DNA from: Streptomyces griseosporeus
GTDB taxonomy: Bacteria > Actinomycetota > Actinomycetes > Streptomycetales > Streptomycetaceae
Direction: 5' to 3'
Assembly (NCBI RefSeq): GCF_014656055.1
Contig: NZ_BNBR01000007.1
Span: 186,001 to 250,000, forward strand
DNA: 64,000 nt
Shown piece after piece: positions 8,060 through 16,363 of the stretch. The notes below the pieces were generated by a model that was not told the origin of the DNA, made no database searches, and worked only from the letters and a program-made list of their open reading frames with translations. The position numbers and the translations under genes were made by a program. Positions within the stretch are counted from its first letter, which is position 1, and each line of letters starts with the position of its first letter.

Positions 8060-9076
8060 TCAGGAGGCCCCTGGTGGCGCCGTGGAGCCTCGCAGCACCA
8101 GCTCGACGGGGATGTCGCCCTCCTGGGGTGTACGGCCGTCCAGGACGGCCAGGAGGGCGCGCATGCCGCGTTCGCCGAAGAGTTCGGCGTCGAGGCGGAC
8201 GGTGGTGAGTTCGGGGTCGAGGGCGGCGGCGAGGGCGATGTCGTCGACGCCGGTGACGGACACGTCGTCGGGGATGCGCAGGCCGCGCCGGCGCAGGGCC
8301 TTGTAGACGCCCGCCGCGAGTTTGTCGTCGTCGCAGACCACGGCGGTGGGGCGGGGGCCGGGGGCGGCGAGGGCGGTCTCGGCGGCGGCCAGGGCGCCCT
8401 CGATGGTCATCGGGGTGCGGGCGGTGCGCAGGGACGTGCCCGGTACGGCCGCGAGCCGGTCGGCGAGGGCACGCGCGCGTACCTCGAAGGTCCAGGAGGG
8501 GATGTCGGCGGCGATGTGCAGGAAGTGCCGGTGGCCGAGGCCGAGCAGGTGGTCGGCGACCTGGCGGGCGCCGTCGGCGATGTCGAGGTTGACGGTGGCG
8601 GCGCCGAGGCTGCCGGTGGGGTCGCTGTCGAGCATGACGAGGGGGAGCTGGTCGCCGCGGATGGCGGTGACGGCGTCGGCGGCCATGGAGGAGGCGAGGA
8701 CGCCGTCGAGGGCGGCCTGGGCGGAGGCGAAGGGGTCGCGGGCGGGGCCGATGCCCTCGGGGGAGGGGTAGAGGACGACGCCGAAGCCGTTCTCCGCGGC
8801 CACGCGCGCGGCGCCGGTGTAGACGCCGGCGAAGAACTCGGTGGTGAGGGCGGGGACGACCAGCAGGACGGTGCGGGTGCGGCCGAGGCGGAGGTTGCGT
8901 GCGGCGAGGTTGGGCCGGTAGCCGAGGTCGCGGGCGGCCTCGCGGACGCGCTGGGCGGTGGCCTCGGAGACACGGCCGCGCCACTTGTCGCCGAGGACGA
9001 GGGAGACGGCGGCCTGGGAGACGCCGGCGGCCTGTGCGACGTCCCTGCTCGTGGGGCGGGTGCTGCTGTGTGCCAC
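8060..9076 (-). CDS. LacI-family transcriptional regulator
   Basis: 338 residues. The start is taken as GTG at 9076, which follows AAGGAGCGGGG on its strand; an in-frame ATG at 9118 would add 14 residues that run into the divergent promoter. The helix-turn-helix is SRDVAQAAGVSQAAVSLVLG (about residues 10-29), ending with the hinge region GYRPNLAARNLR. The rest is a periplasmic-binding-protein-like sugar-sensor domain (TVLLVVPALTTEFFAGVYTG and DDKLAAGVYKALRRRG). It is divergent from an MFS transporter, with a near-perfect operator between them. The ligand is unknown; a sugar or nucleoside effector exported or imported by the MFS protein is likely. Confidence 0.92.
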   Translation of the reverse strand: MAHSSTRPTSRDVAQAAGVSQAAVSLVLGDKWRGRVSEATAQRVREAARDLGYRPNLAARNLRLGRTRTVLLVVPALTTEFFAGVYTGAARVAAENGFGVVLYPSPEGIGPARDPFASAQAALDGVLASSMAADAVTAIRGDQLPLVMLDSDPTGSLGAATVNLDIADGARQVADHLLGLGHRHFLHIAADIPSWTFEVRARALADRLAAVPGTSLRTARTPMTIEGALAAAETALAAPGPRPTAVVCDDDKLAAGVYKALRRRGLRIPDDVSVTGVDDIALAAALDPELTTVRLDAELFGERGMRALLAVLDGRTPQEGDIPVELVLRGSTAPPGAS

Positions 9077-9120
9077 CGTTGCCCCGCTCCTTCGTCTGGA
9101 CTCCCGAACTGCGCACATGG

Positions 9121-9147
9121 TACGTATGACGGAGCACGTTATACGTA
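9121..9147. promoter_or_regulatory. Candidate LacI-type operator
   Basis: TACGTATGAC (9121-9130) and GTTATACGTA (9138-9147) form an inverted repeat matching at 9 of 10 positions with a 7-base spacer, in the gap between the divergent LacI and MFS genes. It is AT-rich against a GC-rich background, so it stands out. Confidence 0.6.
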
Positions 9148-9171
9148 AAACTTCGGCCGGAGGGCGGAATC

Positions 9172-10431
9172 ATGGCCGCGGGATACCTGGAGATCCTCAG
9201 GACGAGACACGCCGCCCGGCTGCTGACGGGCACCCTGGTGGGGCGGCTGCCGAACGCCACGGCCGCCATCGCCGTGGTGCTCTTCGTGCGCGCCGAGGGC
9301 GGCAGCTACAGCCTCGCCGGCGCGCTCGCCGCCGTGTACGGCGTGGCCAACGCCGTCGGGCAGCCGGTCCTCGGCCGCCTGGTCGACATCCACGGCCAGC
9401 CGCGCGTGCAGCTGCCCGCCGCGGTGCTCGCCGCGCTGGCGACCACCGTCTTCGCGCTGACCGGCCTCGACCCGCTGCCGCTCGCCTACGCCGCGGTGGC
9501 CGCCGCGGGCCTGTTCACCCCGCCCCTGGAGGGCGGCCTGCGGGCCCTGTGGCCCTCGGTGCTGCGCCGCGAGGACCAGGTGCACACCGCGTACGCGATG
9601 GACGCGGTGGCCCAGGAGGTCATGTTCACCGTCGGCCCGCTGCTGGTGACGCTGTGCGTGTCCCTGTGGTCGGCGCAGGCGGCGCTGATCGTCCTCAACG
9701 TCCTCGGGGTCCTGGGCGCGCTCTCCGTGGTGGTCTCGCAGCCCTCGCGCGCGTGGCGCTCCGCACCCCGCGAGGCGCACTGGCTGGGCGCCCTGCGCTC
9801 GCCGGGTCTGGTGGCGCTGCTCGCCGCGTTCCTGTTCGTCGGGATCGCGCTGGGCTCGATCACCGTGGCCGCGGTGCCGTACGCCGACGATCACGGCGGC
9901 GACGCGGTGTACGGCTGGCTGATGGCCGCCCTGGGGCTGGGCGCGCTGGCCGGCGGCACGGTCTACGGCGCGCGGCAGTGGGCCGGGGCGCCCGAGCGGC
10001 GACTGAGGGTGCTGGTGGCGTTTCTGGCGGTGTGTTACCTGCCGCTGATGCTGATGCCGGGCGCGGTGGGCATGGTGGCGCTCACCGCGCTCGCCGGGGT
10101 CTTCCTGGCGCCGGCCATCGCCTGCGCGTTCGTCATCGTCGACCGGCACGCCCCGCGGGGCACGGTCACCGAGGCGTTCTCCTGGCTGGTGACGACGTTC
10201 ACGGTGGGCGCGTCGGTGGGAACGGGCCTCGCCGGACCGGTCGTCCAGGCGGGTGGCGCCCTGTGGGGGTTCGCCGTACCGGGCGTCGCGGGCGGTGTCT
10301 CGCTGCTGGTGCTGATGGCCACCGGACGGGTCCTCGCAGCTCCCGCCCGGGCGGCGGTCGTTGCGGCTTCATCGGAAAATGATCCAAATCGTGCTGCCGA
10401 ACCCCGTTTCAGTTCAGGGGATCGGGCGTAA
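9172..10431 (+). CDS. Major facilitator superfamily transporter
   Basis: 419 residues and about twelve hydrophobic segments, for example TAAIAVVLFV, LPLAYAAVAAAGLFTPP and LVALLAAFLFVGIALGSITVAAV. After the second segment there is an Asp-containing loop, GQPVLGRLVDIHGQPRVQ, resembling the MFS signature loop. The start is ATG at 9172 behind GGAGGGCGG. The gene is divergent from the LacI-type regulator and abuts pafA, whose ATG lies 10 bases after this stop. The substrate cannot be read from sequence. It interrupts the proteasome/pupylation gene group without an obvious functional link. Confidence 0.88.
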   Translation: MAAGYLEILRTRHAARLLTGTLVGRLPNATAAIAVVLFVRAEGGSYSLAGALAAVYGVANAVGQPVLGRLVDIHGQPRVQLPAAVLAALATTVFALTGLDPLPLAYAAVAAAGLFTPPLEGGLRALWPSVLRREDQVHTAYAMDAVAQEVMFTVGPLLVTLCVSLWSAQAALIVLNVLGVLGALSVVVSQPSRAWRSAPREAHWLGALRSPGLVALLAAFLFVGIALGSITVAAVPYADDHGGDAVYGWLMAALGLGALAGGTVYGARQWAGAPERRLRVLVAFLAVCYLPLMLMPGAVGMVALTALAGVFLAPAIACAFVIVDRHAPRGTVTEAFSWLVTTFTVGASVGTGLAGPVVQAGGALWGFAVPGVAGGVSLLVLMATGRVLAAPARAAVVAASSENDPNRAAEPRFSSGDRA

Positions 10432-10434
10432 TGT
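10429..10434 (+). promoter_or_regulatory. Candidate -10 hexamer of pafA (leaderless)
   Basis: TAATGT overlaps the TAA stop of the MFS gene. Six bases separate it from the pafA ATG, the distance expected if transcription starts at the A of that ATG. No Shine-Dalgarno sequence lies ahead of pafA. A weak -35 (GTTTCA, 10406-10411) has 17-base spacing. Confidence 0.45.
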
Positions 10435-10440
10435 TCAGTC

Positions 10441-11802
10441 ATGGACCGCCGCATTTTCGGGCTGGAGAACGAGTACGGCGTCACGTGCACGTTCAGGGGA
10501 CAGCGCCGCCTGTCGCCTGACGAGGTGGCGCGGTACCTCTTCCGCCGTGTCGTGTCATGGGGCCGCAGCAGCAATGTGTTTCTGCGGAACGGCGCCCGCC
10601 TCTATCTCGATGTGGGCTCCCACCCGGAATACGCGACACCAGAATGTGACAACGTCACCGAACTGGTCACCCACGACAAGGCCGGCGAGCGCATTCTCGA
10701 GGGCCTGCTGGTGGACGCGGAACGACGCCTGCACGAGGAGGGAATCGCGGGCGACGTCTACCTCTTCAAGAACAACACCGACTCGGCGGGCAACTCCTAC
10801 GGCTGCCATGAGAACTACCTGGTGGCCCGGCACGGGGAGTTCTCGCGGCTCGCGGACATCCTCATTCCCTTCCTGGTGACGCGGCAGCTGCTGTGCGGTG
10901 CGGGCAAGGTCCTGCAGACCCCGCGCGGCGCCGTCTACTGCGTCAGCCAGCGGGCCGAGCACATCTGGGAGGGCGTCTCCTCGGCGACCACCCGCTCGCG
11001 GCCCATCATCAACACGCGCGACGAGCCGCACGCCGACGCCGAGCGCTACCGCCGGCTGCACGTGATCGTCGGCGACTCCAACATGTCCGAGACGACCATG
11101 CTCCTCAAGGTCGGCGCCACCGACCTGGTGCTGCGCATGATCGAGGCGGGCACGGTGATGCGCGACCTCACCCTGGAGAACCCGATCCGGGCGATCCGCG
11201 AGGTCAGCCACGACATCACCGGGCGCCGCAAGGTCCGCCTGGCCAGCGGCCGGGAGGCCTCCGCGCTGGAGGTGCAGCGGGAGTACTACGAGAAGGCCGT
11301 GGACTTCTGCGAGCGCCGCGGCATCCGCACCGGCACGGTCGAGCAGGTGCTGGAGCTGTGGGGCCGCACCCTCGACGCGATCGAGACCGAGGACCTCGAC
11401 CGCATCGGCACCGAGATCGACTGGGTGATGAAGTACAAGCTCATCGAGCGGTACCGGGCCAAGCACAACATGACGATGTCGCATCCGCGCGTGGCGCAGA
11501 TAGACCTCGCCTACCACGACATCCACCGCCGTCGTGGCCTGTACTACCTGCTGGAGAAGAAGGGACAAGCGACCCGGATCTGCAACGACTTGAAGATCTT
11601 CGAGGGCAAGTCGGTTCCCCCGCAGACCACCAGGGCGCGCCTGCGCGGCGACTTCATCCGCCGGGCCCAGGAACAGCGCCGCGACTTCACCGTCGACTGG
11701 GTCCACCTGAAGCTCAACGACCAGGCACAGCGCACCGTGTTGTGCAAGGACCCGTTCCGCTCGGTCGACGACCGGGTGGAGAAACTCATCGCCGGCATGT
11801 GA
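10441..11802 (+). CDS. pafA: Pup-protein ligase PafA
   Basis: Phosphorylates the C-terminal Glu of deamidated Pup with ATP and joins it to a lysine of the target. 453 residues. Glu9 in FGLENEYG and Asp57 in RLYLDVGSHPEYATPE match the metal and catalytic positions known from Mycobacterium PafA. The shared carboxylate-amine ligase blocks FKNNTDSAGNSYGCHENYL and RPIINTRDEPHADAERYRRL recur in Dop, but the Dop loop is missing, as expected. There is no ribosome site ahead of ATG 10441; leaderless translation or coupling to the MFS gene is likely. A hairpin follows at 11849. Confidence 0.97.
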   Translation: MDRRIFGLENEYGVTCTFRGQRRLSPDEVARYLFRRVVSWGRSSNVFLRNGARLYLDVGSHPEYATPECDNVTELVTHDKAGERILEGLLVDAERRLHEEGIAGDVYLFKNNTDSAGNSYGCHENYLVARHGEFSRLADILIPFLVTRQLLCGAGKVLQTPRGAVYCVSQRAEHIWEGVSSATTRSRPIINTRDEPHADAERYRRLHVIVGDSNMSETTMLLKVGATDLVLRMIEAGTVMRDLTLENPIRAIREVSHDITGRRKVRLASGREASALEVQREYYEKAVDFCERRGIRTGTVEQVLELWGRTLDAIETEDLDRIGTEIDWVMKYKLIERYRAKHNMTMSHPRVAQIDLAYHDIHRRRGLYYLLEKKGQATRICNDLKIFEGKSVPPQTTRARLRGDFIRRAQEQRRDFTVDWVHLKLNDQAQRTVLCKDPFRSVDDRVEKLIAGM

Positions 11803-11848
11803 GCCAGGCGGAACCGGCCTTCCGCTCAGGAGGCCGGAACGCCACACG

Positions 11849-11877
11849 GGCGCCGTACGTTCTCGGTACGGCGCCCT
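11849..11877 (+). terminator. Hairpin terminator after pafA
   Basis: GGGCGCCGTAC (11849-11859) pairs perfectly with GTACGGCGCCC (11867-11877), with a 7-base loop and TTCTC following. Confidence 0.75.
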
Positions 11878-11938
11878 TCTCACGCCGTAGAGTTGCGCGC
11901 ACGCCATCCACAAGATCGACCGATTACGAGGCCCTATC

Positions 11939-12937
11939 GTGCGCCGACGCTCCCTGATGATTGCCGTACCCGCCGGACTGGTCGCGCTCGCCGGCTGCGG
12001 CGACGACAAGTCCGACTCGAGCAAGGCCAGCGACAGCGCGTCGCCCTCGGCGTCCCAGCCGTCGGCCCCGGCCAGCCCGAAGATCGTCGACGGGCCGCTC
12101 CCGGCGGTCACCGCGGGCACGAAGTTCGGTCAGAAGCCGACCGTCGCCAAGGGCAGCGGCGAGCCGTCCAAGGACGTGGCGGCGCGCACGCTGATCGCCG
12201 GCAGCGGCCGGACCGTCGCGGAGGGCGACTACCTCGTGGCGGACTTCCTGGGCCAGATCTGGGACACCGGCAAGGTCTTCGCGAACTCCTACGACGGCAA
12301 GAAGCCGCTGGTCGCCGCACTCACCCAGGGCCAGATCTGGGAGGGCTGGAGGTACGCGCTGCCCGGCAAGAAGACCGGCAGCCGTGTGCAGCTGGCCGTG
12401 CCGCCCGCGTGGGCGTACCCGCAGGGCAACCCCGAGCAGGGGGTGAAGGCCACCGACACGCTGGTGTTCGTGATCGACCTGAAGGACGCCTTCAACGCCA
12501 AGAGCTCCGCCCAGGGCACGAAGGTTCCGCAGGACGACAAGGCGCTGCCCGAGGTCGGCACCAACACCGACGGCAACGCGCCGTCCATCGACGTGCCGAA
12601 GACCGACCCGCCGAAGAAGCTCGTGGCGAACTACGTCCTGGAGGGTGACGGCGAGCCGCTGAAGGCCGACAGCACGGTGCTGCTGCAGTACAAGGGCGTG
12701 CTGTGGGACACCGGCAAGGAGTTCGACTCGACGTACGGCCGCAAGGAGCTGATCTCCTTCTCCCTGCAGCAGGTCGTCAAGGGCTGGGGCCAGGGCCTGA
12801 CCGGCAAGAAGGTCGGCAGCCGCGTGCTGATCGTGGTCCCGCCGTCCCTGGGCTACGGCGACAACCCGCCCGCGGGCAGCGGCATCAAGAAGGACTCCAC
12901 GATGGTCTTCTCGGTGGACATCCTCGCCGCCATGTGA
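11939..12937 (+). CDS. Lipoprotein with two FKBP-type peptidyl-prolyl isomerase domains
   Basis: 332 residues, GTG start at 11939. MRRRSLMIAVPAGLVALAGC is a lipoprotein signal with lipobox LAGC, Cys20 being the lipidated residue. A Ser/Asp-rich linker follows. Two FKBP-like domains are visible: about 75-180 (VAEGDYLVADFLGQIWDTG, GWRYALPGKKTGSRVQLAVP) and about 220-332 (STVLLQYKGVLWDTGKEFDS, GWGQGLTGKKVGSRVLIVVP). Both keep the GW...G..GSR pattern. The second looks closer to active FKBPs (LGYGDNPPAGSGI); the first is more diverged. Expected to assist folding of exported proteins at the outer face of the membrane. A cytoplasmic single-domain FKBP gene follows after 61 bp. Confidence 0.9.
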   Translation: MRRRSLMIAVPAGLVALAGCGDDKSDSSKASDSASPSASQPSAPASPKIVDGPLPAVTAGTKFGQKPTVAKGSGEPSKDVAARTLIAGSGRTVAEGDYLVADFLGQIWDTGKVFANSYDGKKPLVAALTQGQIWEGWRYALPGKKTGSRVQLAVPPAWAYPQGNPEQGVKATDTLVFVIDLKDAFNAKSSAQGTKVPQDDKALPEVGTNTDGNAPSIDVPKTDPPKKLVANYVLEGDGEPLKADSTVLLQYKGVLWDTGKEFDSTYGRKELISFSLQQVVKGWGQGLTGKKVGSRVLIVVPPSLGYGDNPPAGSGIKKDSTMVFSVDILAAM

Positions 12938-12998
12938 CGGGCCGGAGGTGTAAGACTGTGCCCGTTGCCTTTCCGCGGACAAGCAGGAGCTGAAAGAC

Positions 12999-13370
12999 GT
13001 GAGCATCGACAAGCCCGAGATCGACTTCCCCGGCGGCGAGCCCCCGGCGGACCTCGAGATCAAGGACATCTGGGAGGGCGACGGCGAGGAGGCGAAGGCC
13101 GGCCAGACGGTCACCGTCCACTACGTGGGCGTCGCCTTCAGCACCGGCGAGGAGTTCGACGCCAGCTGGAACCGCGGCACCCCGTTCCGCTTCCCGCTGG
13201 GCGCCGGCCGTGTCATCAAGGGCTGGGACCTGGGCGTGCAGGGCATGAAGGTCGGCGGCCGCCGCCAGCTGACCATCCCGGCCCACCTCGCCTACGGCAA
13301 CCAGAGCCCGACCCCGGCGATCCAGCCCGGCGAGACGCTGATCTTCGTCGTGGACCTGCTCGGCGTCTGA
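12999..13370 (+). CDS. FKBP-type peptidyl-prolyl cis-trans isomerase, single domain
   Basis: 123 residues, GTG start at 12999. A complete FKBP domain without a signal peptide, so cytoplasmic. Characteristic segments: QTVTVHYVGVAFSTGEEFDA, then VIKGWDLGVQGMKVGGRRQL with the active-site Trp, then IPAHLAYGNQSPTPAIQPGE and the closing strand LIFVVDLLGV. It catalyses proline isomerisation in proteins. It follows the double-FKBP lipoprotein closely and precedes a strong hairpin at 13398-13425. Confidence 0.94.
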   Translation: MSIDKPEIDFPGGEPPADLEIKDIWEGDGEEAKAGQTVTVHYVGVAFSTGEEFDASWNRGTPFRFPLGAGRVIKGWDLGVQGMKVGGRRQLTIPAHLAYGNQSPTPAIQPGETLIFVVDLLGV

Positions 13371-13397
13371 TCGGCGCCGACCGGACCCGATCACCTG

Positions 13398-13425
13398 GGG
13401 CCCATGCCTGTCCGGGCATGGGCCC
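13398..13425 (+). terminator. Hairpin terminator after the FKBP pair
   Basis: GGGCCCATGCC (13398-13408) pairs with GGCATGGGCCC (13415-13425) around a 6-base loop, 28 bases after the stop. Confidence 0.78.
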
Positions 13426-13497
13426 TCGGCTTTGCCGTGCCCCCGCGGGGCGGTACGGTCATCGTCCGTAAGGACCATAGGGAGGCGAAGGGCGTCG

Positions 13498-14472
13498 ATG
13501 GCCATTGCCAAGGCCGAGCGGCTGATGAACCTGGCGCTGTGCCTGCTGGGCACCCGCCGGCCGCTGAGCAAGCGCGAGCTGCGCGAGTCCATTGAGGCCT
13601 ATGTCGAAGCCTTCGGGCCGGAGGGGTCGGGCGGCTCGGACGACTCCTTCAACCGCATGTTCGAGCGGGACAAGGACGACCTGCGCGAGCTGGGCCTGGT
13701 CATCGAGACCGTGGAGAGCCTCGACGGCGAGGTCGGCTACCTCGCCCGCCGCGACAGCAACCGCCTGCCTCCCATCACCCTGGACGCCGAGGAGGCCGCA
13801 GCGCTGGGCCTGGCCGCCAAGGTGTGGCAGCAGGCCCGCCTGGCCGGCGCCGCCAGCGGCGCCCTGCAGAAGCTGCGCGCCGCCGGACTGCCCGAGGACG
13901 TCGACCCCTACGAGGCGCACGGCGCGCTGGAACCGCGCATCCCGGTGCACGAGGCCGCGTTCGAGCCGCTGATGCTGGCCTGCCGCGACCGCCGCCCCGT
14001 CGTCTTCGACTACCGCAAGGCCAACGCCGCCCAGCCCGAGCAGCGGCACGTCGAGCCGTGGGCGCTGGAGTGCTGGCGCGGCCACTGGTACCTGGCCGGG
14101 TTCGACCGGGACCGGGGTGCCGAGCGCGTCTTCCGGCTGTCCCGGATCACCGGCAAGGTCCGCTCCCGCGGCGGCCGGTTCACCGCGCCGGTGCCGGACG
14201 TCGTCACCGTGCGCGAGACCGTCGCGAGCTGGGCGGGGGAGACCGCCGACCGCACCGCGGTGATCCGGCTGCGCTCGGGCGCGGGCTACCCCCTTCGGGC
14301 GAAGGCCACGGCGGTGCGGGAACTCGGCGACGGCTGGGACGAGTTGGAGATTCCGTACGGGCACGGCCTGGACGCCTGGCTGGTGGAGTTCGGCCCGGAC
14401 GTGGTGGTGCGGGAGCCCGCGGAGCTGCGGGCGGACGTCGTGGACCGGCTGCGGGCCGTGGCCAAGGGCTGA
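13498..14472 (+). CDS. pafB: WYL-domain transcriptional regulator PafB
   Basis: 324 residues. The ATG at 13498 is preferred to an upstream in-frame start at 13432 because AGGGAGGCGAAG precedes it and the protein then begins MAIAKAERLMNLAL. An N-terminal winged helix (RLMNLALCLLGTRRPLSKRE) is followed by a WYL domain with RGHWYLAGFDRDRGAERVFR. In mycobacteria PafB and PafC act together as the activator of the LexA-independent DNA-damage response, despite their linkage to pafA. The stop lies 19 bases before pafC, so the pair is probably one operon. Confidence 0.93.
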   Translation: MAIAKAERLMNLALCLLGTRRPLSKRELRESIEAYVEAFGPEGSGGSDDSFNRMFERDKDDLRELGLVIETVESLDGEVGYLARRDSNRLPPITLDAEEAAALGLAAKVWQQARLAGAASGALQKLRAAGLPEDVDPYEAHGALEPRIPVHEAAFEPLMLACRDRRPVVFDYRKANAAQPEQRHVEPWALECWRGHWYLAGFDRDRGAERVFRLSRITGKVRSRGGRFTAPVPDVVTVRETVASWAGETADRTAVIRLRSGAGYPLRAKATAVRELGDGWDELEIPYGHGLDAWLVEFGPDVVVREPAELRADVVDRLRAVAKG

Positions 14473-14491
14473 GGGGGAGCGGAGCGACACA

Positions 14492-15526
14492 GTGGCAGGC
14501 AAACCGGTCAGGCCCACGAGCGCCATCGACCAGACCCGGCGGATGCTCTCCCTGGTGACCTATCTCAGGGAGCGCCCCGGAGCGCGCATCGAGGACGTGG
14601 CGCGCGCGTTCGGGATCAGCGAGGACGAGCTGGTCTCGGACCTCGATGTGCTGCCCATGTGCGGCACCAGCTTCCGCGGCGGCGATCTGCTCGACATCGA
14701 CACCGACGGCGAGCGGATCTGGTGGCACAACCCGGCCGCGCTCGGCGCGGAGGCGGCCGAGCCGCTGAGGCTGGCGGCCGACGAGGCGACCGCGCTGCTG
14801 GTGGCCGCCCGCGCGGTGGCCACGCTGCCCGGGCTGCGCGAGAGCGACCGGCAGGCGCTGCTGCGGGCGACCGCCAAGGTGGAGGCCGCCGCCGGTGAGG
14901 CCGCCGGGGCCAGCTCCCGGCTGTCGGTCACCTTCGAGTCCGAGGGCGGCGTCTTCGCCGACGTCGACCGGGCCATCTCCGAGCGGCGGCGGCTGTGGAT
15001 CCGCTACTACTCGCCGGCCCGCGACGAGGTCACCGAGCGGGAGATCGACCCGATCCGCCTGGTCAGCGTCGGCCACACCTATGTCGAGGCCTGGTGCTAC
15101 CGCTCCGAGGCGCGCCGCACCTTCCGGCTCGACCGGGTCGCCGAGATCAAGATCCTCGACGAGCCGTCCGCGCCGCCCGAGATCGAGCTGCGCGACCTGT
15201 CCGAGGCGCTGGTGCAGCCCGCCGCCGAGGACCCGGAGGTCGTCATCGAGGTGGCCCCGGGCGGCCGCTGGGTCGCGGAGTACTACCCGCACGACAGCGC
15301 GGAGGAGCTGCCCGACGGCGGCCTGCGCATCACCCTGCGCACCCCCGACCCGGCCTCCCTCAGACGTCTGGCGCTGCGCCTGGGGCGGGACGGCCGGATC
15401 GTCTCGCCGCCGGAGCTGGCCGACAGCGCCCGGCAGGCGGCCCGCGAGGCGCTCGCGGCGTACGACGGTCCGCAGGCGGCGGCGCACGGCACGGGCGCGC
15501 CCGGGCGGGCCGACGCGCGGGAGTGA
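14492..15526 (+). CDS. pafC: WYL-domain transcriptional regulator PafC
   Basis: 344 residues, GTG at 14492 behind GGGGGAGCGGAG. Same layout as PafB: an HTH (QTRRMLSLVTYLRERPGARI, then DVARAFGISEDELVSDLDVL), a middle region, and a WYL-type ligand domain, RRRLWIRYYSPARDEVTERE. In PafC the WYL core reads HTYVEAWCYRSEARRTFRLD, so the W-Y-L triad itself is degenerate, as in other PafC proteins. It acts with PafB as a heteromeric DNA-damage transcription activator. The Arg/Ala-rich tail is poorly conserved in type. Confidence 0.93.
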   Translation: MAGKPVRPTSAIDQTRRMLSLVTYLRERPGARIEDVARAFGISEDELVSDLDVLPMCGTSFRGGDLLDIDTDGERIWWHNPAALGAEAAEPLRLAADEATALLVAARAVATLPGLRESDRQALLRATAKVEAAAGEAAGASSRLSVTFESEGGVFADVDRAISERRRLWIRYYSPARDEVTEREIDPIRLVSVGHTYVEAWCYRSEARRTFRLDRVAEIKILDEPSAPPEIELRDLSEALVQPAAEDPEVVIEVAPGGRWVAEYYPHDSAEELPDGGLRITLRTPDPASLRRLALRLGRDGRIVSPPELADSARQAAREALAAYDGPQAAAHGTGAPGRADARE

Positions 15527-15580
15527 GGCGCGGGCCGTGGGGCGCGGAGGCGGACGAGCAGAGAAAGAGGGGCAGGGGCT

Positions 15581-15874
15581 GTGAGCGAGTCGGTGTCGTC
15601 GGTAGGGCGGGGCATGTCGGTGGCCGCCGCGTTCTCGGGCATGCGCAGCGTGGCACCGGTGGTCTTCAGAGCCGGCTGCCCCGACTGCCGGGGCCGCTTC
15701 GAGCTGGCGGCCGGTGCCCTGCGCCTCGCCATCGGCGCCAGCAGCCGTACCACCTTCTACTCCTTCACCTGCCCCGAGTGCGGTGCCGCGGTCCGCAAGC
15801 CGGCGGGGGAGCGGATCGTGGAACTGCTCACCGGCGGCGGGGTGCGGACCCTGCGGCTGCACTCCACGCTCTGA
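15581..15874 (+). CDS. Small zinc-ribbon-like protein, unknown function
   Basis: 97 residues, GTG at 15581 behind AGAGAAAGAGGGG. Four cysteines in two pairs, GCPDCRGRFEL and FTCPECGAAVRKP, about 35 residues apart, look like a zinc ribbon with a short beta insertion (LRLAIGASSRTTFYSF). There is no signal peptide or membrane segment, so it should be cytoplasmic. It sits between pafC and tatA with another small protein. I do not recognise the family, and nothing in the sequence ties it to pupylation or Tat export. Confidence 0.75.
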   Translation: MSESVSSVGRGMSVAAAFSGMRSVAPVVFRAGCPDCRGRFELAAGALRLAIGASSRTTFYSFTCPECGAAVRKPAGERIVELLTGGGVRTLRLHSTL

Positions 15875-15958
15875 CGCGCCCCGCGTCCCCCCGATGCGTC
15901 AGGGCCGTGCTCCGAGGCGGCCGCGGTCCCCGCGCCCGGAGGGTCTAGGCTCGTCGGC

Positions 15959-16153
15959 ATGTTCTGGCCGATGTTCGCGGTAGCTGTGGGGTTCCTGGGT
16001 CTCGCCGTTCTCGGCGTGCTCGCCGTCCGGGTCTTCGTGGAGGCCCAGCGCCTCGGCCGGCAGGTCGCCGACTCGGCCCGCCGGATCAACCGGGCGGCCG
16101 AGGACCTGGAGCGCGCGTCGGTGAGCGCGGCCCGGGCCGTCGACTCGCTGTGA
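15959..16153 (+). CDS. Small bitopic membrane protein, unknown function
   Basis: 64 residues. One N-terminal transmembrane helix (MFWPMFAVAVGFLGLAVLGV and on) is followed by an amphipathic, Arg/Ala-rich helix (AQRLGRQVADSARRINRAAE) likely to lie along or inside the cytoplasmic face. The layout, one N-terminal helix plus an amphipathic helix, resembles TatA-like proteins in outline, but the FG hinge is absent. TAGGCT at about 15946 could be a -10 close to the start. It precedes tatA by 260 bp. The role is unknown. Confidence 0.65.
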   Translation: MFWPMFAVAVGFLGLAVLGVLAVRVFVEAQRLGRQVADSARRINRAAEDLERASVSAARAVDSL

Positions 16154-16299
16154 GGCGACACGGGTGCTTCCTGTGAGTCGCCACGCGCGAGGCGGTTTGG
16201 GCCACTTCGCCCTGTCACGCCACCCGTCACGACAGGTACGCTGCTGGTCGCGGTGCGGAGAACGAGGCTCGCACCGCTGACCGGGAGTACGCACGGGGA

Positions 16300-16330
16300 T
16301 TGCCTCACGTTTACCCCTGGGCGTTACGAT
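16300..16330 (+). promoter_or_regulatory. Candidate promoter of tatA
   Basis: TTGCCT (16300-16305) and TTACGAT (16324-16330) are spaced 18 bases apart, giving an expected start near 16337 and a leader of about 80 bases ahead of tatA. Sequence resemblance only. Confidence 0.4.
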
Positions 16331-16349
16331 CGCTGTCAGAACGATTGAT

Positions 16350-16363
16350 CGGACATATGTCCG
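16350..16363. promoter_or_regulatory. Palindrome in the tatA leader
   Basis: CGGACATATGTCCG is a perfect 14-base palindrome, 52 bases ahead of the tatA start and just downstream of the predicted promoter. It could be an operator or an RNA hairpin. No regulator can be named. Confidence 0.5.

Noticed and set aside
9077..9118. ATG at 9118 as the LacI-type start
   Set aside because: It would run over the operator/promoter gap and adds residues unlike LacI family N-termini. GTG 9076 has a ribosome site.
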